This document shows, in pieces, positions 12,604 through 24,715 of a DNA stretch of 64,000 nt. Position numbers and translations under genes: made by a program. How positions within the stretch are numbered: the first letter of the stretch is position 1; every line of letters begins with the position of its first letter. A model generated the notes under the pieces. The model was not told where the DNA came from. It ran no database searches and saw only the letters and a list, made by a program, of their open reading frames with translations. The DNA is from Saururus chinensis (lineage: Eukaryota > Streptophyta > Magnoliopsida > Piperales > Saururaceae), in the NCBI GenBank assembly GCA_035235625.1, contig CP141149.1:7532893-7596892 (forward strand). The letters are read 5' to 3'.

Positions 12604-12615
12604 TGGTATCAGAGC
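12604..12615 (+). other. Primer-binding site (initiator Met-tRNA)
   Basis: TGGTATCAGAGC, the canonical 12-base complement of the 3' end of plant initiator Met-tRNA, 10 bases after the LTR end at 12593. Confidence 0.85.
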
Positions 12616-12778
12616 ACAACTTTGTTTAAAAGCAAATGAGGTTAAGGAATAATTCTTAATGATAATTGGGTGTGAGGTGATAAAAGATATAGACAATACT
12701 AGTGACGTTGAATTCCATTAGTTGACTATATTTTTCATTGCTTGTGTGATGTGTTGGTTGATCTTGGTGTTTTCTTAT

Positions 12779-14481
12779 TGTGACGTCCCTCGTATTTTCG
12801 AATAGAAGAAAACAATTTTTTTTTAAAACGTAATAAAATTTAATTACAATTGCCAAGGATCACCGTGTACTAAAATAGTAATTACAACATACTTTGTATT
12901 ATACAAAGATTGTCAAAATTAGGCATCACGTGCCTTTGTACATTGGTCAATACAATAATTTACATAAGTACAAAAACAGTAGTACAAAACTTGTAATTTA
13001 AGGAAACCCTTCGTCGACTCCTTCAGAATCGAGTGAAACACCTGCAGAGTCTGAGGGTAGGTGAGTAAATTTATACTCAGTAGGTTGAATTAAGTTCTAA
13101 GAATATGCTTCGTGCACATGCCATTTTTCTTTTTTTTTGAAATCATTCAGAAAACCTAAAAACACGATCACAGAACGTCGCGATACCAGACGACTTACAC
13201 CCGCGCCCATGGGGCGACGCGAGACTGAAAGGAAGGGATTTACCCATGACATCCCAATCCTGTGCGTGCCAGATGCCAAATTTGGCGGTATCCAAAATCA
13301 TAATAATTCTTAGCTCCGAAGAACTGAGAACTATCCAGACGGCACGATTGCCCAAAACTCGGAGAAATTTTCGAAAGGAGGAGATGATTTTGAAGTCGGA
13401 GCTTTTATTTTCATAAAGTAACAGAAAACTTTTAGTAAAACTTTAGCGAGTCAAAATCTCGGCATACGATTAGAATTTAAAACTACCTACCTATAACACG
13501 TGCGAAATCTCCTCGTAGCGTAAAGAGAGTCCCGCCTTAATATATCAGCCTTCGAGCGAGAATTTCGGCAGAATAACCACTCCAACGCGTAGAACGCCCT
13601 TGATTTAGTAGGGTAGGGCTTTGGAACGGGTTAAAAAGGTTTAGGAATGGCCCAGAAATAGTAAAAAGATGAAAATGGAAGATTAGGGAAGGGGTACATT
13701 TTTCGAGGTCTTAGAGGGGTTGTCTCGGGAAAATAATGCTTCTGGTGCGTAGAGCACCCTTGAATTAGTAGGAAACGGGTCTTGAAACGTGAAAATCGGA
13801 CTTAAAACGGGTCGGGAATAGTGAAAACAATGAAAGGGGCTGAAAATCGGATGTGGGTGAAGAAGTGGCCGGAAAGGGTATAAATAGGTGGGGGAGGGGA
13901 ATATTCCGGTGGGCGCCACCGCCGGAACAGGCGGGCGCCCACCGGCGCCACCAGGAAAACCGGCAGGCGCCCATTGGCGCCGGCAAAACCGCGTTCGCGC
14001 GTGACGAACACGCGTTCGTCACCGCGAACGCGCGGTTCGTCGCGCGTTTGACGCGCGCGATGTGCGCATTTGGTGCGCGCTGCATGGCACATGCCGCACA
14101 TTGCACTGTGCTGCGCCGCGCCGTGCCACGCCAAGTCGCGCTGCGCTGAAAATTATATATTATTTTATAATTTTTAATTCCAAAAATTCCAAAAATCGTA
14201 ACTTCCTATCCCGAACTCCGATTTGCGCGTTCTTGGTACCGTTGAGTTCGTATTCATGAGCCCTACGATACTAGACTATTTAAGAACCGTTCCACCTAAA
14301 TTTCGAAAGTGGGTCCCGCCGGTTGAACACGTTTCCCGAGGTCGTGACTTTTGTTCCCGACCTCCGATCTTTGCGTTTTAAGACTTGTTACGCTCGTCTC
14401 TACGAGCTCTAACCAAAACTTAGGAAAATTATAAATAACAAAATATGTAAGAAAATCGTGTTAGAAATTAGGGTCATTACA
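12779..14481 (-). mobile_element. Solo LTR, GC-rich, with perfect 5-bp target duplication
   Basis: Bounded by TGTGACGTCCC and GGGTCATTACA and flanked on both sides by CTTAT (12774-12778 and 14482-14486). Read on the minus strand it begins TGTAATGACCC and ends GGACGTCACA, the usual polarity of Tekay/Del LTRs, so the orientation is minus. It shares the GGGCTCAT...ACCAAGAA..GCGCAA block with 38819-40616 and the ACTGAGTAT..TACTCAC block with 41370-44330. It interrupts the leader of the gypsy element at 9400-16180 and contains no internal region. Confidence 0.9.
13905..14150. repeat. CpG-dense palindromic block inside the solo LTR
   Basis: Very GC- and CpG-rich sequence in an otherwise AT-rich window. 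It holds nested inverted repeats: inner arms GTGACGAAC/GTTCGTCAC at 14001-14009 and 14014-14022, and outer arms CGCGTTCGCG/CGCGAACGCG at 13990-13999 and 14023-14032. Confidence 0.8.
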
Positions 14482-14486
14482 CTTAT

Positions 14487-16180
14487 ATTATTAGGCCTTG
14501 TGATTTAATGTCTAGTTGTTGTGTAGATGGCTAGACCGAATCACACAGGTGCTACATGTTGACCGCCATTGAGGGGTTGACACAAGTCATGCACGTAAAG
14601 TAGAAGAGTGGTAGTGGGCAGGAGCATCTATCCTTGGAGGGATTTAAGAAGCTAAATCTTCCTAGTTCATAGGGTAAGATTGATGCCTCGGAGACCGATA
14701 ATTGGAACCTTCATACAGAAAAGATCTTTAGCGCATGGTTGTGCTCGAAGGAGGCGAAGACTTGTTTAGTGGTTTTCACCTTCAAGGGGGAGTCACAAAG
14801 ATGGTGGCTTTCTATGGGGCAGCAAAGATTCGAGGGTCATGTGGATAGTCCATGGGAGGAGTTCCTATCGGTCTTCAATGATAAATACTTTCCATTTTAT
14901 GTGTGAGAAGACAAGGAGTTTTTAAGTCTCTAGCAAGGCTCTATGTGTGTGCATGCCTATGAGACAAGTTCATCAAGCTTGAGCATTTTGCTCACCGTTT
15001 CTTCTGTGATGAGTATGAGCGGGCAAGAAAGTTTGACGATGGGTCAAAGCCTTTCATAAGAGGCCGGGTGGTTCCCTTCAAGCATTGGAGGTTCTTGAGA
15101 CCGCCAATGTGGTGGAAAAGGACTCAAAGGAGTACCTCAAGAAGAAGGGGCAACAGCCTAAGAGAGCTAGACAAGAAGACCCTCATGCACATTGTAAACA
15201 GAAGCCTCATGATGACTTTAGGAAGAACAACAACAACCACATATAGTCGGACCACCTCAACTTTCATGCGAACATCATTTGCTTCTTGTGTGGACAGAAA
15301 GGGCATTAGAAGAATGAGTGTCCTAAAAAACTCAAGGTGATGCACCTAGGCTTCAGCCGGTTCCACCAAACCAAGGCCCAAGGTGGCAAGGAGGGCAACA
15401 AGGGAGACCTCAATGAAGACCACAAGGTGGGAAGCAAGATGGACGACAAAAGAAGATGGTCCATGAAGGAAAAGTTTTTGCTATCCCAGCTCATGAGGCG
15501 GCCAATGCCTTGGCAGTAGTGGAAGATATGATTGAAATCGCCTACCACTATGTTAGAGTGTTGTTTAATACCAAATCTTAGCATTCATTTATTTCACCTC
15601 TTTTTGCTCGTGAGCATGGTGTTGAGCATAAGTTGTTGTTATTCCATTGCGAATGTGTACCCCTTCATCTTCTTTTCAGGAGGAGGAGTATTTTGAGAAT
15701 GTCACTAGGTTGATTGAAGGGCATGAATTGTTTGTTTTGCCTATGATTGATTTTGATGTGATTTTAGGTATGGACATGATGTCAGTTTATCACAGGCATA
15801 TTAATTGCCATGGGAAGAAGGTTGTGTTTACCTTGCCAAATGTCGAACCTTTCATTTTTCAGGGTGTGAGATGGGTTAGTGGCAATTTCTTGGAGTCCTC
15901 TTTTAAGGCAAGAAAGTGGATCAACAATGGGTGTGTAGCATTTATTGCAAGCGTCTTGGTAAAGGGTACGATGCTACCTCCTCTTGAATCCATGCAGATA
16001 GTGTCGGAATATACGAACATGTTGCTAAGCGATTTGCCAGGATCGCCTCCTGAGAAGGAGATCGAGACCATCTCCTTGGGGTGCACTGTTTCTTTTTGTC
16101 AGAAAGAAGGACGGTTCCCTTAGGCATTCCATCAATTACCAGATGTTGAATCAGTTAACAATCAGGAACAAATATAGGAG
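14487..16180 (+). pseudogene. Ty3/gypsy gag-protease-RT(start) remnant
   Basis: Continues the element whose LTR is at 9400. Gag traces include FKGESQRWWLSM (near 14790) and a CCHC zinc knuckle at 15280-15321 (CFLCGQKGH, stop, KNEC). At 15558-15620 the protease start reads VLFNTKS, stop, HSFISPLFARE. Family members have an Asp-Ser/Thr-Gly triad there, so the catalytic Asp is lost. The 158-codon frame 15647-16123 has DFDVILGMDMMSVYH, the protease C-terminal half, then [14 protein letters not shown], the linker to RT. The first RT block ([20 protein letters not shown]) follows in a shifted frame and breaks off near 16180. Confidence 0.85.
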
Positions 16181-16229
16181 AAAAATAGTAATTAAAAAAA
16201 AAACCCCATTTATGAAGAGGATAATCTTA

Positions 16230-16482
16230 CAAGACAGCTCAATCTTCTCTAACATTGTTGTCCACTTCAATAATCTTGGACCCAGCCAAGAGTTGCATGA
16301 CGACTCCAGAAGTCACAATTGGGGTGATTCCCAACTCCATGACAGCCCCACGGTTTGATGCCAGAATGAAAAGCATCCAGTAGAAGGAATCTGCACCTGT
16401 CATTGAGTGTATGCCATACAAGGGGAGTTGACTACATACCAAAAAGATGATAAGAGAGATTACTGTGTAGATAACCTTTTCC
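16230..16482 (-). pseudogene. SEC61A: SEC61 alpha exon fragment (captured gene piece)
   Basis: On the minus strand the segment reads [32 protein letters not shown], then [19 protein letters not shown] and [18 protein letters not shown]. This is the highly conserved N-terminal part of the Sec61 translocon alpha subunit, covering the first membrane segment and plug region. An AG acceptor precedes it (TTTTAGGGAAAAGG, minus strand) and a GTAAGA donor follows, so it looks like one intact exon. The codon after VRED, normally arginine, is TGA. There is no start codon and no other SEC61 exon nearby. It is a DNA-level fragment, not a processed copy. Confidence 0.88.
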
Positions 16483-16514
16483 CTAAAAGGAATTAACTAT
16501 AGAACTCTTCGTAC

Positions 16515-16969
16515 CAGCTATACATCTGTCGATCCATCCTAGAGTTCAAAACATTGCCTCTTCAATTCTTGGACTAGTAATGGTTGTTTTGACAACATCA
16601 TCAAGAGTCATAATTATATCAGCACCAATTCTATCTTGTCAAAGTACTAGGGGTCATATCTCTCAAAATTATATGTTGAAAAGCATGACCATACTAAAGT
16701 GAAATCCAAAAAATCAATAATCACAAAACTTAATGACAGCCATCCAATTTCTGGATTTTGATTCAATACAAACCAGCAAAAGAGTAATTTATAAGATGTT
16801 CTGGAAAACTGTTATCAAGCTAAGGATTTCTTCATATTCATATACTATATGGTGAAAATACTAGCTTTAAATTGTTGGCAGAAAATCAAGCTTAGAGAAC
16901 AAATGTACCAACATGTATCTGGATGGACTTTTCAGGCGTTAGGAGCATTGGCTTCTCATCAACAGGTGA
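16515..16969 (-). pseudogene. Queuine tRNA-ribosyltransferase fragment, two exons
   Basis: Two minus-strand exons are visible. The first (16913-16969) reads SPVDEKPMLLTPEKSIQI after an AG acceptor. The second (16515-16634) reads [18 protein letters not shown], then SPRIEEAM, a TGA, and TLGWIDRCIA up to a GT donor. These match the catalytic region of the eukaryotic tRNA-guanine transglycosylase that inserts queuine at the anticodon wobble base. An arginine is expected at the TGA. The remaining exons on both sides are absent. It lies 32 bp upstream of the SEC61 fragment on the same strand, though these genes are unrelated. Confidence 0.85.
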
Positions 16970-17923
16970 CTCCGATTAAGAAATAAACAGCACCCCTTAG
17001 ATATTCAGAAATAAAATGATAGGATTTAAAATATTACATACTAAACACATTAGAAAAGAGTAAAAGACTCTTACAAAGCTTTGTGACAAAATTAATAAGA
17101 AAAAGAAGTCTGGAACAGACCTTGAATAGATATATTAGTTTTGACTGACAAAAAAAGGATTTTAACATTAAGAGCAGAGCCATTTTATCAATCTCATTCA
17201 TAACATCAACAACACCTTTTTATTACCTGTATCCTTAAACAAACTGTAGCTAGATATCATAACCTGTATCCTCCTTTCAAATTCTTTTTGACTAGCTTCA
17301 GTAAAATTCTGTCAATTCAATCTGCATCAATCTATATCCCAAACTCTTTCTATACTCAACAAAACAGTATCCAATTTGTTGATGTACAGTGAGAAAAAAG
17401 TGAATTGTTTAATTTTAGCTTCTCCATATATGTGCCCAGTCTACTATGTATATAGTTTCAGAAGTTTTTAATTATGTAAAAATTTTGAACAGTAGTTTTG
17501 TTCTGCTTCATATCAGTGCCCCTTGCTTAATATAAGCTATTGCCCCCTAATAGAGGATGAAATTCAAGAAGGAAAGAACTTAGTAAGAAAGCTTTCACCT
17601 ATATACTTGTTTTGCTAGCTACATACATTTGCCAACAGCTTGTCAAAAAAGACAATTTCTGTCAAGATTAGCAAGAAAATATTAAGTTCACTTATTAGCT
17701 TTTTCACTGTCTACTACTGACAAGTTATTCATAATATATATCTTGGACATGGTTTTGTTAAAAAGTGACACAGTGGAGGTTGGGCCTGGTCATCTGAAGA
17801 TGTCTTTCTCATTAACATCTATTGAGATAACAAAAACCAAAATGACTATCACATACTTTTTTTACAAAGCATCAATATCAAATCATTTCTTTAAAATTGC
17901 AAAAATTATGAGACACACCTAAC
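16970..17923. other. Non-coding spacer between gene fragments
   Basis: AT-rich, intron-like sequence. No further exon of RAD51 or of the queuine enzyme was recognised. Confidence 0.5.
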
Positions 17924-19010
17924 CTCCACCATCGTAGATGCTGCTTCTAACAAAAGCTTTGACTGATGATCAGTGTTATAAGTTGTAGCATAAGCAACAT
18001 TTTCCAAAACATGAGCTCCATTCAATCCAAACCTGCAAATTGGATCAGGAATAATTAAGAAAGGTCAACAGCAAAACATCAGCACCCATAACAAGTAAGG
18101 AATCATTGCCCATTCTACATTAATTTCTTTTATGGCTTAATTATATATTTATAATATACTACCATATATATTATACCTGTTAGCAATTTGTAGAAGTCCT
18201 TGTGGCCTAAAAGTGCCCTTTGCATCAATGTACAATGCTTTACCCTCACCCCCACCTTGATCCAATGGAAGCTGAGAACCATTGTGTGCATGTAGAAAGA
18301 GCAAATTAATTATGCCCCATTCTATATTATATGATGAAGATCCATGTCATGCAGAGAAAAAATGAACCAAACTCATGCAATACATTTGTAGTTTTCTACA
18401 AAACAAATCTCCAAATCAGAAGAGCAAGTTAGATACCTGGCAGGTGACACATAAAGTATGACAGAGCTGTCTTTCGAGATCAAAATTCTCCGTATATTTC
18501 GGTAATGGACCTAGTCTCAATTCCTCCTATCCAATTTAAAAAACATTAACCATGTTTTTATTTTAATTCTAGTCTTGGCTTCAGTTTTAGGACAAACAAA
18601 TCATAATATTAGCCACACAGTACTTACCCTCTAAAATTTTATCAAGTTCCATCGATCCTGAACTGATTTTGAATAATTTCAAGTCTCTGTGCATGGAGTT
18701 GGCTAGCACTAGTAAAGCCTGATGGAACTAACTTCAAAGCTGAGCCAATACATATTCTAGATTTTATTGATTAGTTCATATAATATCAACTATCTATTTA
18801 AAACACAAAATAATAGAAATGAACTCAAGAGCATAAGCTAATAGTTGATGTACCTGCTTCATTAATTTTGTCAATCTTCACTTCACTAATTCCTTTAATT
18901 TGCAAAAGTTCTTTTCTGGGAGAATATACAACAGACTCCACCATGCAAAGACTCCACTGTGCAATGACCAGCAGCTTTTAGCTTTTTGACATCAAGGGCA
19001 GCTATTCTAT
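17924..19010 (-). pseudogene. RAD51: RAD51 recombinase fragment, five exons with introns
   Basis: Minus-strand exons at 18854-19010, 18628-18739, 18437-18526, 18177-18271 and 17924-18032 keep GT/AG borders. They read in order IAALDVKKLKAAGHCTVES and KGISEVKIDKI; LVPSGFTSASQLHAQRLEII; GGIETRSITEIYGEF; LPLDQGGGEGKALYIDAKGT; and FGLNGAHVLENVAYA with NTDHQSKLLLEAASTMVE. The pattern is RAD51 rather than DMC1. It spans roughly residues 30-230, from the helix-hairpin-helix region to beyond Walker A. The first exon and all 3' exons (Walker B onward) are missing. Walker A is destroyed: GEF is followed by TGA, the next glycine is changed, and a frameshift follows. Another small duplication and frameshift lie in the upstream exons. 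Confidence 0.9.
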
Positions 19011-20358
19011 ATGCCTTTAAAACTTAAAACTTCCAATTTCAGAACACAAAAAATAAAAAAATCCCAATAAACGAAAAGTACATACTAAATTACCACTCTC
19101 AGTCAGCTATAAAACCAATGCATTGGGAAAACCCAAAATAGTAACAAGCCAATCTAAAAAAAATGTAGAAATGCAATAAAAACATTGAACTTTAAATAAT
19201 GAAAAGACCAAAGATGTGACAGTACCGCTGGAGAAGATTCAAAAAGTTAGGACTTTTTAATTGACAAAATCGAAGCATATTAGCAAAGACCATTACGATC
19301 GTCAACTTCAATAACACACCGCATGATAACAACCCAAGAAATCAACATTAAGTACTAATAGGATATAACCTAGATACAATTTCCTTAAAAATTAGGTAAT
19401 AACACATTACCTAAAAAATAAAGCAGCCTAAGACTCCTAAATTATTTTAAGCCCCTAAATACTCACACGACAAGACAACTAAAAAAAGCAAAAACATACC
19501 TAATCCTCCAAAACTGAGCCTGGACCACCTACTCATGAAGAACCAACAGTGAGCTGTACATGAACCATGTAAATCCATCAATATCCAACCTTGGAAGAAA
19601 GATATTAAATATAGTAGAAAATTTCCTAACAGCTGTTTATCTCAAATTGCAAGGTGAAAGCTACACATTGAGATCCCTAAGTACAAATCAACACATAATT
19701 TACATAAAACTGAGAGATGTAAATTTTTACAATTTGGAAGTGGCCAACTTGGTGTATTGTGTCTACAAGATGAGCATTCATCGATTATAATTGCTTGCAT
19801 TTGATTATCATAATCCACTATTATGAATTTTAACATTTAACTTTCCAAAAACTTATCTAATTGTATACAACAATATAAATTAAAAAAAGCATGGTGCGGT
19901 GGACCAAACTCTGTGCCTAGAGAACACTTGGAGGAGGGAACCTAACATAAATTCTTGATCATAAGAAAATGTAATACAATCTACCTTTTCACTCATAACA
20001 ATAACAAAAAATATTGATGTCTATAATGCAAATGCAACTAATTACTCAAATCATTTTAGGAGAAAGATAGACCAAAACTTTCATATCCAATTCAAATATT
20101 GGTGGCCAAGATAAAACATAATTCATACAAACTGGACCACAAGTTTGTCTAGAGCTTGACGACCTTTTAGTATCTAATATAACATCTGCAATAAAAATTG
20201 CAATAATTTTAGAATTTTCCCATCACAATGTAAAAGTAATGTACTAGTAGGCATAGGCATAACATATATTGTTTTATGTAAGGTTGAGCCAACGAATAGT
20301 TTCTAAAATCTATTAACTTGAATGATAGTTGAGATTAGGACTAAGAATTACATTAGCA
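19011..20358. other. No recognisable gene
   Basis: AT-rich sequence between the RAD51 fragment and the CACTA second gene. A 76-codon frame (19560-19790) has no known motif. If the CACTA element extends this far, its 3' subterminal region lies here or further left. I did not find a convincing CACTA terminus. Confidence 0.45.
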
Positions 20359-21966
20359 TTAGTGACACTTGCATCGTTGCCAGCTCATGAATTCCATAAG
20401 CATGTCAATTTGAGTTTGTTGTTCCTGAATTTGACTTTGTTGTTGCGCTTGGGATTGTTGTTCCTGAATTTGTCTTGGTTGTTCTTCAATATGGATTTCT
20501 TGACGTTCAAGACCTTTTTGCCATTTGGGCTCCCTGAGTAGCATTTTCGAGTTGCAAAGACATCTCTTGTCTTAATGAGACACTAGGGCCACCTCACCTT
20601 TTCCAAGACCACACACATAATTCTTTCATTCCCCTAAAATCTGAAATGATATCTAGTCTTCAGTGAGTCCTTATGTCAACTTGTTTGAACTTGATCGATC
20701 ATCGCGATCTTTAATCATTTTATTCTACAATTACAAATGTCTAATGAAGTCAATAAAAAATACAACCAATTAAAGTTATGACATCAATACATGCAAACCA
20801 ATTAATAACTAAGTCTTGCATGCAATTCATGAGCTTCATTACTTATCCAATCACCTTTTTTTGTTGAGAAGTGGGTTTCTGTGTAAAAATCAATCATACT
20901 AAATTGATATTCCTCATTTAAGGGTAAGTAAAAAGATAGATGCAACAAATAAATGTAAAGTGAAGCCCATAAATAAAACTAAGATGTTGCAAATATTATG
21001 AGCTCCTCCAAGTAACATACAAATGGTTTTGAACCTCTTGTATGTTGGATTTTCAATTCTTGTCGGTTCCTCTTAGCTACAGAGCTAATATCCTACATTG
21101 AAAGTTAAACTCATTCTAAGAACAATGTAACATCATATTAGCAAAATAAACAAGAAAAATATAGACATATAGAAGACTCATAGTCCATACCTCAAATTCC
21201 TTCAATGCAAACATATCACAAATTCTTTCCCATTTGTTGAGGAAATAGTATCATATGGATTTGCTTTCGTTGTGGCTAAAAATCTATGTGTTTTGAAGTA
21301 TTTGTGCATGTGATATCTAAAATCTTTATACCTCTCCGCGAATATCCTATTAAGTGCATTCATAACAGGACCAGGCTCCCCATGTAATTCGAATTTTTCC
21401 TAGTAAATTGTATAAACGATTAAAGAAAAAATATGTACGGTACTAAGAGTTAGTAAAATTCATAATAAATTCTGTAATGAAATCTAGCTTAAGTTTATCA
21501 TGCATTAACTCTTTACTTGGCTTTGGCACGTGTCTCCAATTAGAAATAACGTCTCCCTTATCATCTATCAAGGATACATTATATTGGCATATGAGCTTCA
21601 TGTGTTAATTCAGCACATTCATTACTTATTGGTTTCCATTTATCACTAGGAATTTCAACATTTATTTTCCCTTTCTTTCACACCAATTCATGCAATGATC
21701 TATTGCCCGCCTTTCCACAACCTCTCTTTTGTGAAGATCCTATAAAAAAAGACATTATATAACATGACATATTATAACAAGACATATAGAAATATTACCT
21801 GCATCACTAGAAGAAACAAGAAAAAATAGCATATTATAACAAGACATATAGAGAGATTACCTGCATTACTAGAAGAAACATCTGGGCCATCTGCAGACTC
21901 TCCACCCTCATATCCGTTTATTAAGTGTTGTCGCTTTTTGCCTCCAGGAGCCATAACTTTAAACAT
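20359..21966 (-). pseudogene. CACTA second gene, Transposase_24 (PF03004)-like
   Basis: Read on the minus strand, the N-terminus is MAPGGKKRQHLINGYEGGES (21955 downward). Next comes an exon with KRGCGKAGNRSLHELV and INVEIPSDKWKPIS, then HGEPGPVMNALNRIFAERYK and HKYFKTHRFLATTKANPYD, then RRNRQELKIQHTRGSKPF. The C-terminus is glutamine-rich and coiled-coil-like (IQEQQTQIDMLMEFM). This order is typical of the second protein of plant En/Spm elements. Several stops interrupt it and the exon limits are approximate. A 62-bp tandem duplication at 21768-21880 doubles one exon end with its splice donor. It is co-oriented with the transposase gene immediately upstream, which ends at 22106. Confidence 0.75.
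21768..21880. repeat. 62-bp tandem duplication across a splice donor
   Basis: Two imperfect units start at 21768 and 21830. Each contains ATAACAAGACATATAGA and a CTGCAT(C/T)ACTAGAAGAAAC block. On the minus strand this is the end of an exon plus its GT donor. Confidence 0.75.
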
Positions 21967-22865
21967 ATGTTAGTAAATATATGTAAGTAGAGACCATTTC
22001 AATTTAGAACAAGTAAAGGTTATTGAATAAGTGAATATTGTGTTCAACTAAAAAATACCATAAAGCAATGTGATTTATTTGCATATTTTGAATAACTTTA
22101 AATAACTACATAACATCTATGTCAGTATCATCATCATTTGATATAAGTGTTTCTTCGTCACTACTGTAACGCCCCGGCGATGCCCGACCTGAGCCGAACC
22201 CAGTCCAAGGGCTGGTCAAGCACACGGGGGCGACGAAGGAAGATTGAGAAACGATCTAGTGGAAGACTTAACCCTAACCACGGGCGATTAACAGAAATTA
22301 CGGAGTACGCACAATCCTTTGAGCAAGAGTAAATAAGAAGGAAAGAAAAGTGTTGCTTATCACAAAGTAAACAACAATCTCAAACCCACAAGCTTAGTTA
22401 AGTAAAGCCCACACAAGCTCAAAATAAGTCATAAGCATCACAACTATAACATGTGGCATAAATCCAAAACAACAAAGAACCCTACACAAAGGTTCTAAAC
22501 ATAAGCATAAAACCAAAAACGAAAAGTTACACAACGATCTCCATGATCATATCCAAGCTATCTTCGACCTTTCCTCAAAGAGGAGATCCTGTCCGTCTGA
22601 GTGTTGCACCACGCAGCCCCAAATCAAAACACAAGAAAGAGGGGTGAGTTTAACAAACTCAGCAATGGTTTTTAAATATCACTATCAACATCGAAAATAC
22701 GATAGCATAGCAATATAATCATTCAGATCAAAGATTGGCAAAGTGCATTGTTTTCTGATCACACATACATATCACCTAGAACTGCATCATAGTGCATAAT
22801 GTCATTAACATCATAACATCATGCATCACATCAAACATATTCCACATAATGTCATTAACATCATA

Positions 22866-23290
22866 ACATCCTGCATGAATGTATCTCTATCATACATATT
22901 ACATCATGCATCACATCAAAATCAACCTGCATGGATGTATCTCCAACATACATATTCATCACATCAAAATCAACCTGCATGGATGTATCTCTAACATACA
23001 TATTTCATCATGCATCACATCAAAATCAACCTGCATGGATGTATCTCTAACATACATATTCCCACATGCATCATATCAAATCAACCTACATGGATGTATA
23101 TCTAACATACATATTCCCACATGCATCATATCATAATCAACCTGCATGGATGTATCTCTAACATACATATTCCATCATGCATCATATCATAACACCCTGC
23201 ATGAATGTATCTCTAACATACATATTCCCACATGCATCATATCATAATCAACCTGCATGAATGTATATCTAACATACATATTTCATCATG
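22866..23290 (-). repeat. Tandem repeat of about 48-56 bp inside solo LTR copy 1
   Basis: About eight units, each with TGCATGGATGTATCTCTAAC (or one-base variants) plus a CATACATATTCC and CATGCATCA block. It is the counterpart of the 55-bp array at 53698-54180. Confidence 0.85.
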
Positions 23291-24541
23291 CATTATATCA
23301 TCACAACCTCCATCAAGGAGTAATCACACATTAATGTCACACAGACAGGAGCATAGACAAGGCCATGAAGGCGTGTCATGATCCAAAATTCTACACAAGA
23401 ATTAAAGAAAGATTGGGGTTGTCAATCCCTAATGCTGCTCGCCCTGGACGATCTTGGCCAAGGATGTCTCATTCTCACACAGAGAATCTACAGCAGGGGT
23501 GTTCGCTCAGGGACATCTCCTGCGGAGGGAAGAACCCGAGTTCTCACACAGAGAACCCTAGAACACATGGTAGCGGGGTGCACATGGCATACCACACTGG
23601 ATTCTCAGGGTCCAGATGACACTCATAATAACATTTTCACAATCCGCAAGACAAGTACATAACTCGTCCCCACATCATTCCATTTAACTAGACTCAACCC
23701 GGGGAGTGTACTCATTCCACTCAGGAACTTCAAAGCAAAACATGTCCTATCGGACCAATCAACTTTCGATTAATCCACGACCGATCAATTCGGCACACAA
23801 TTTCACCACATTGCATCCAATCAGTCAAATTCGATTAACCTCGATGAAGCCTCAATTGGAAATCTATTTTCGTGATGCATGCAGCATGGTACATACGTGG
23901 GCAAGGCATACATGAATCCTAATCCATGATAAGTGCTCTCATCAGGCCCTAATGCATCATTCATAATCACAATATTAAGCTTCAACATCATCATTTAACC
24001 CCCACATGTGTGTGTATAACTAGTAAAAGTACTTCACTCAATGCATTTCAACATGCTTGAAATTAACTTACTACTACACTACACATGTGAATTTCCATCT
24101 AAACATGAATTCTAGTGGAAATCATAGAAGAAAAGTCGTTGAAATCATATCTCAATTCAAAACTTAACCACAAAGGCTAAATACATATAAGATCATTCAT
24201 TTCATCCTTGAGTCATGGCATTCACCAGCATCCACACACAACTAACCACAATCTATCATGACAAATCAGTCCAATAATAGGTTGTAGTCATACTCAAAAT
24301 ATGTTTAACCAAAGGAAATCAACCATTCATAATTTCAAGATAACAATTCCAACATCATGCCACAAAACATAAGTCATTCCACAAATTTCTAAGCATATAT
24401 ATCTCAATTCCATAACCTCAATAGCATGTCTTTCTAGTAGCATAACATAGCTTAAAACACACCACATTCATATAAAATTGGCAAGCTAAAGTGGAATCAT
24501 CAAAATAAACATCATGCATTAGAACACCAATCTGCTGTGTA

Positions 24542-24715
24542 GCCGTTCGAACACCCTTCAGGCCGTTCAATCGGTTAAACGTAAAAATTTGAAATTCACA
24601 GTTTGGCCGTTCGAACGCCCAGCAGGCCGTTCGATCGGCTGAACTTGAAAATTGCCGTTCCAACAGTGTTGCCGTTCGAACGCCCAAAAGGGCCGTTCGA
24701 ACGCCAACAAGGCAG
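24542..24715. repeat. Cluster of GCCGTTCGAACGCC palindromic motifs
   Basis: At least six copies or near-copies of GCCGTTCGAACGCC, some as CGTTCGATCGG or CGTTCAATCGG, in 170 bp. Related, more decayed clusters lie at the equivalent place in the LTRs at 51218-54830 (52310-52465) and 9400-12593 (10288-10370). Confidence 0.8.

Noticed and set aside
13683-14259. Alanine/arginine-rich open frames
   Set aside because: Product of the CpG-rich palindromic block of a solo LTR; frames are open on both strands because of composition.
22879-23136. 85-codon frame with internal amino-acid repeats
   Set aside because: It is just translation of the tandem repeat array in the solo LTR.
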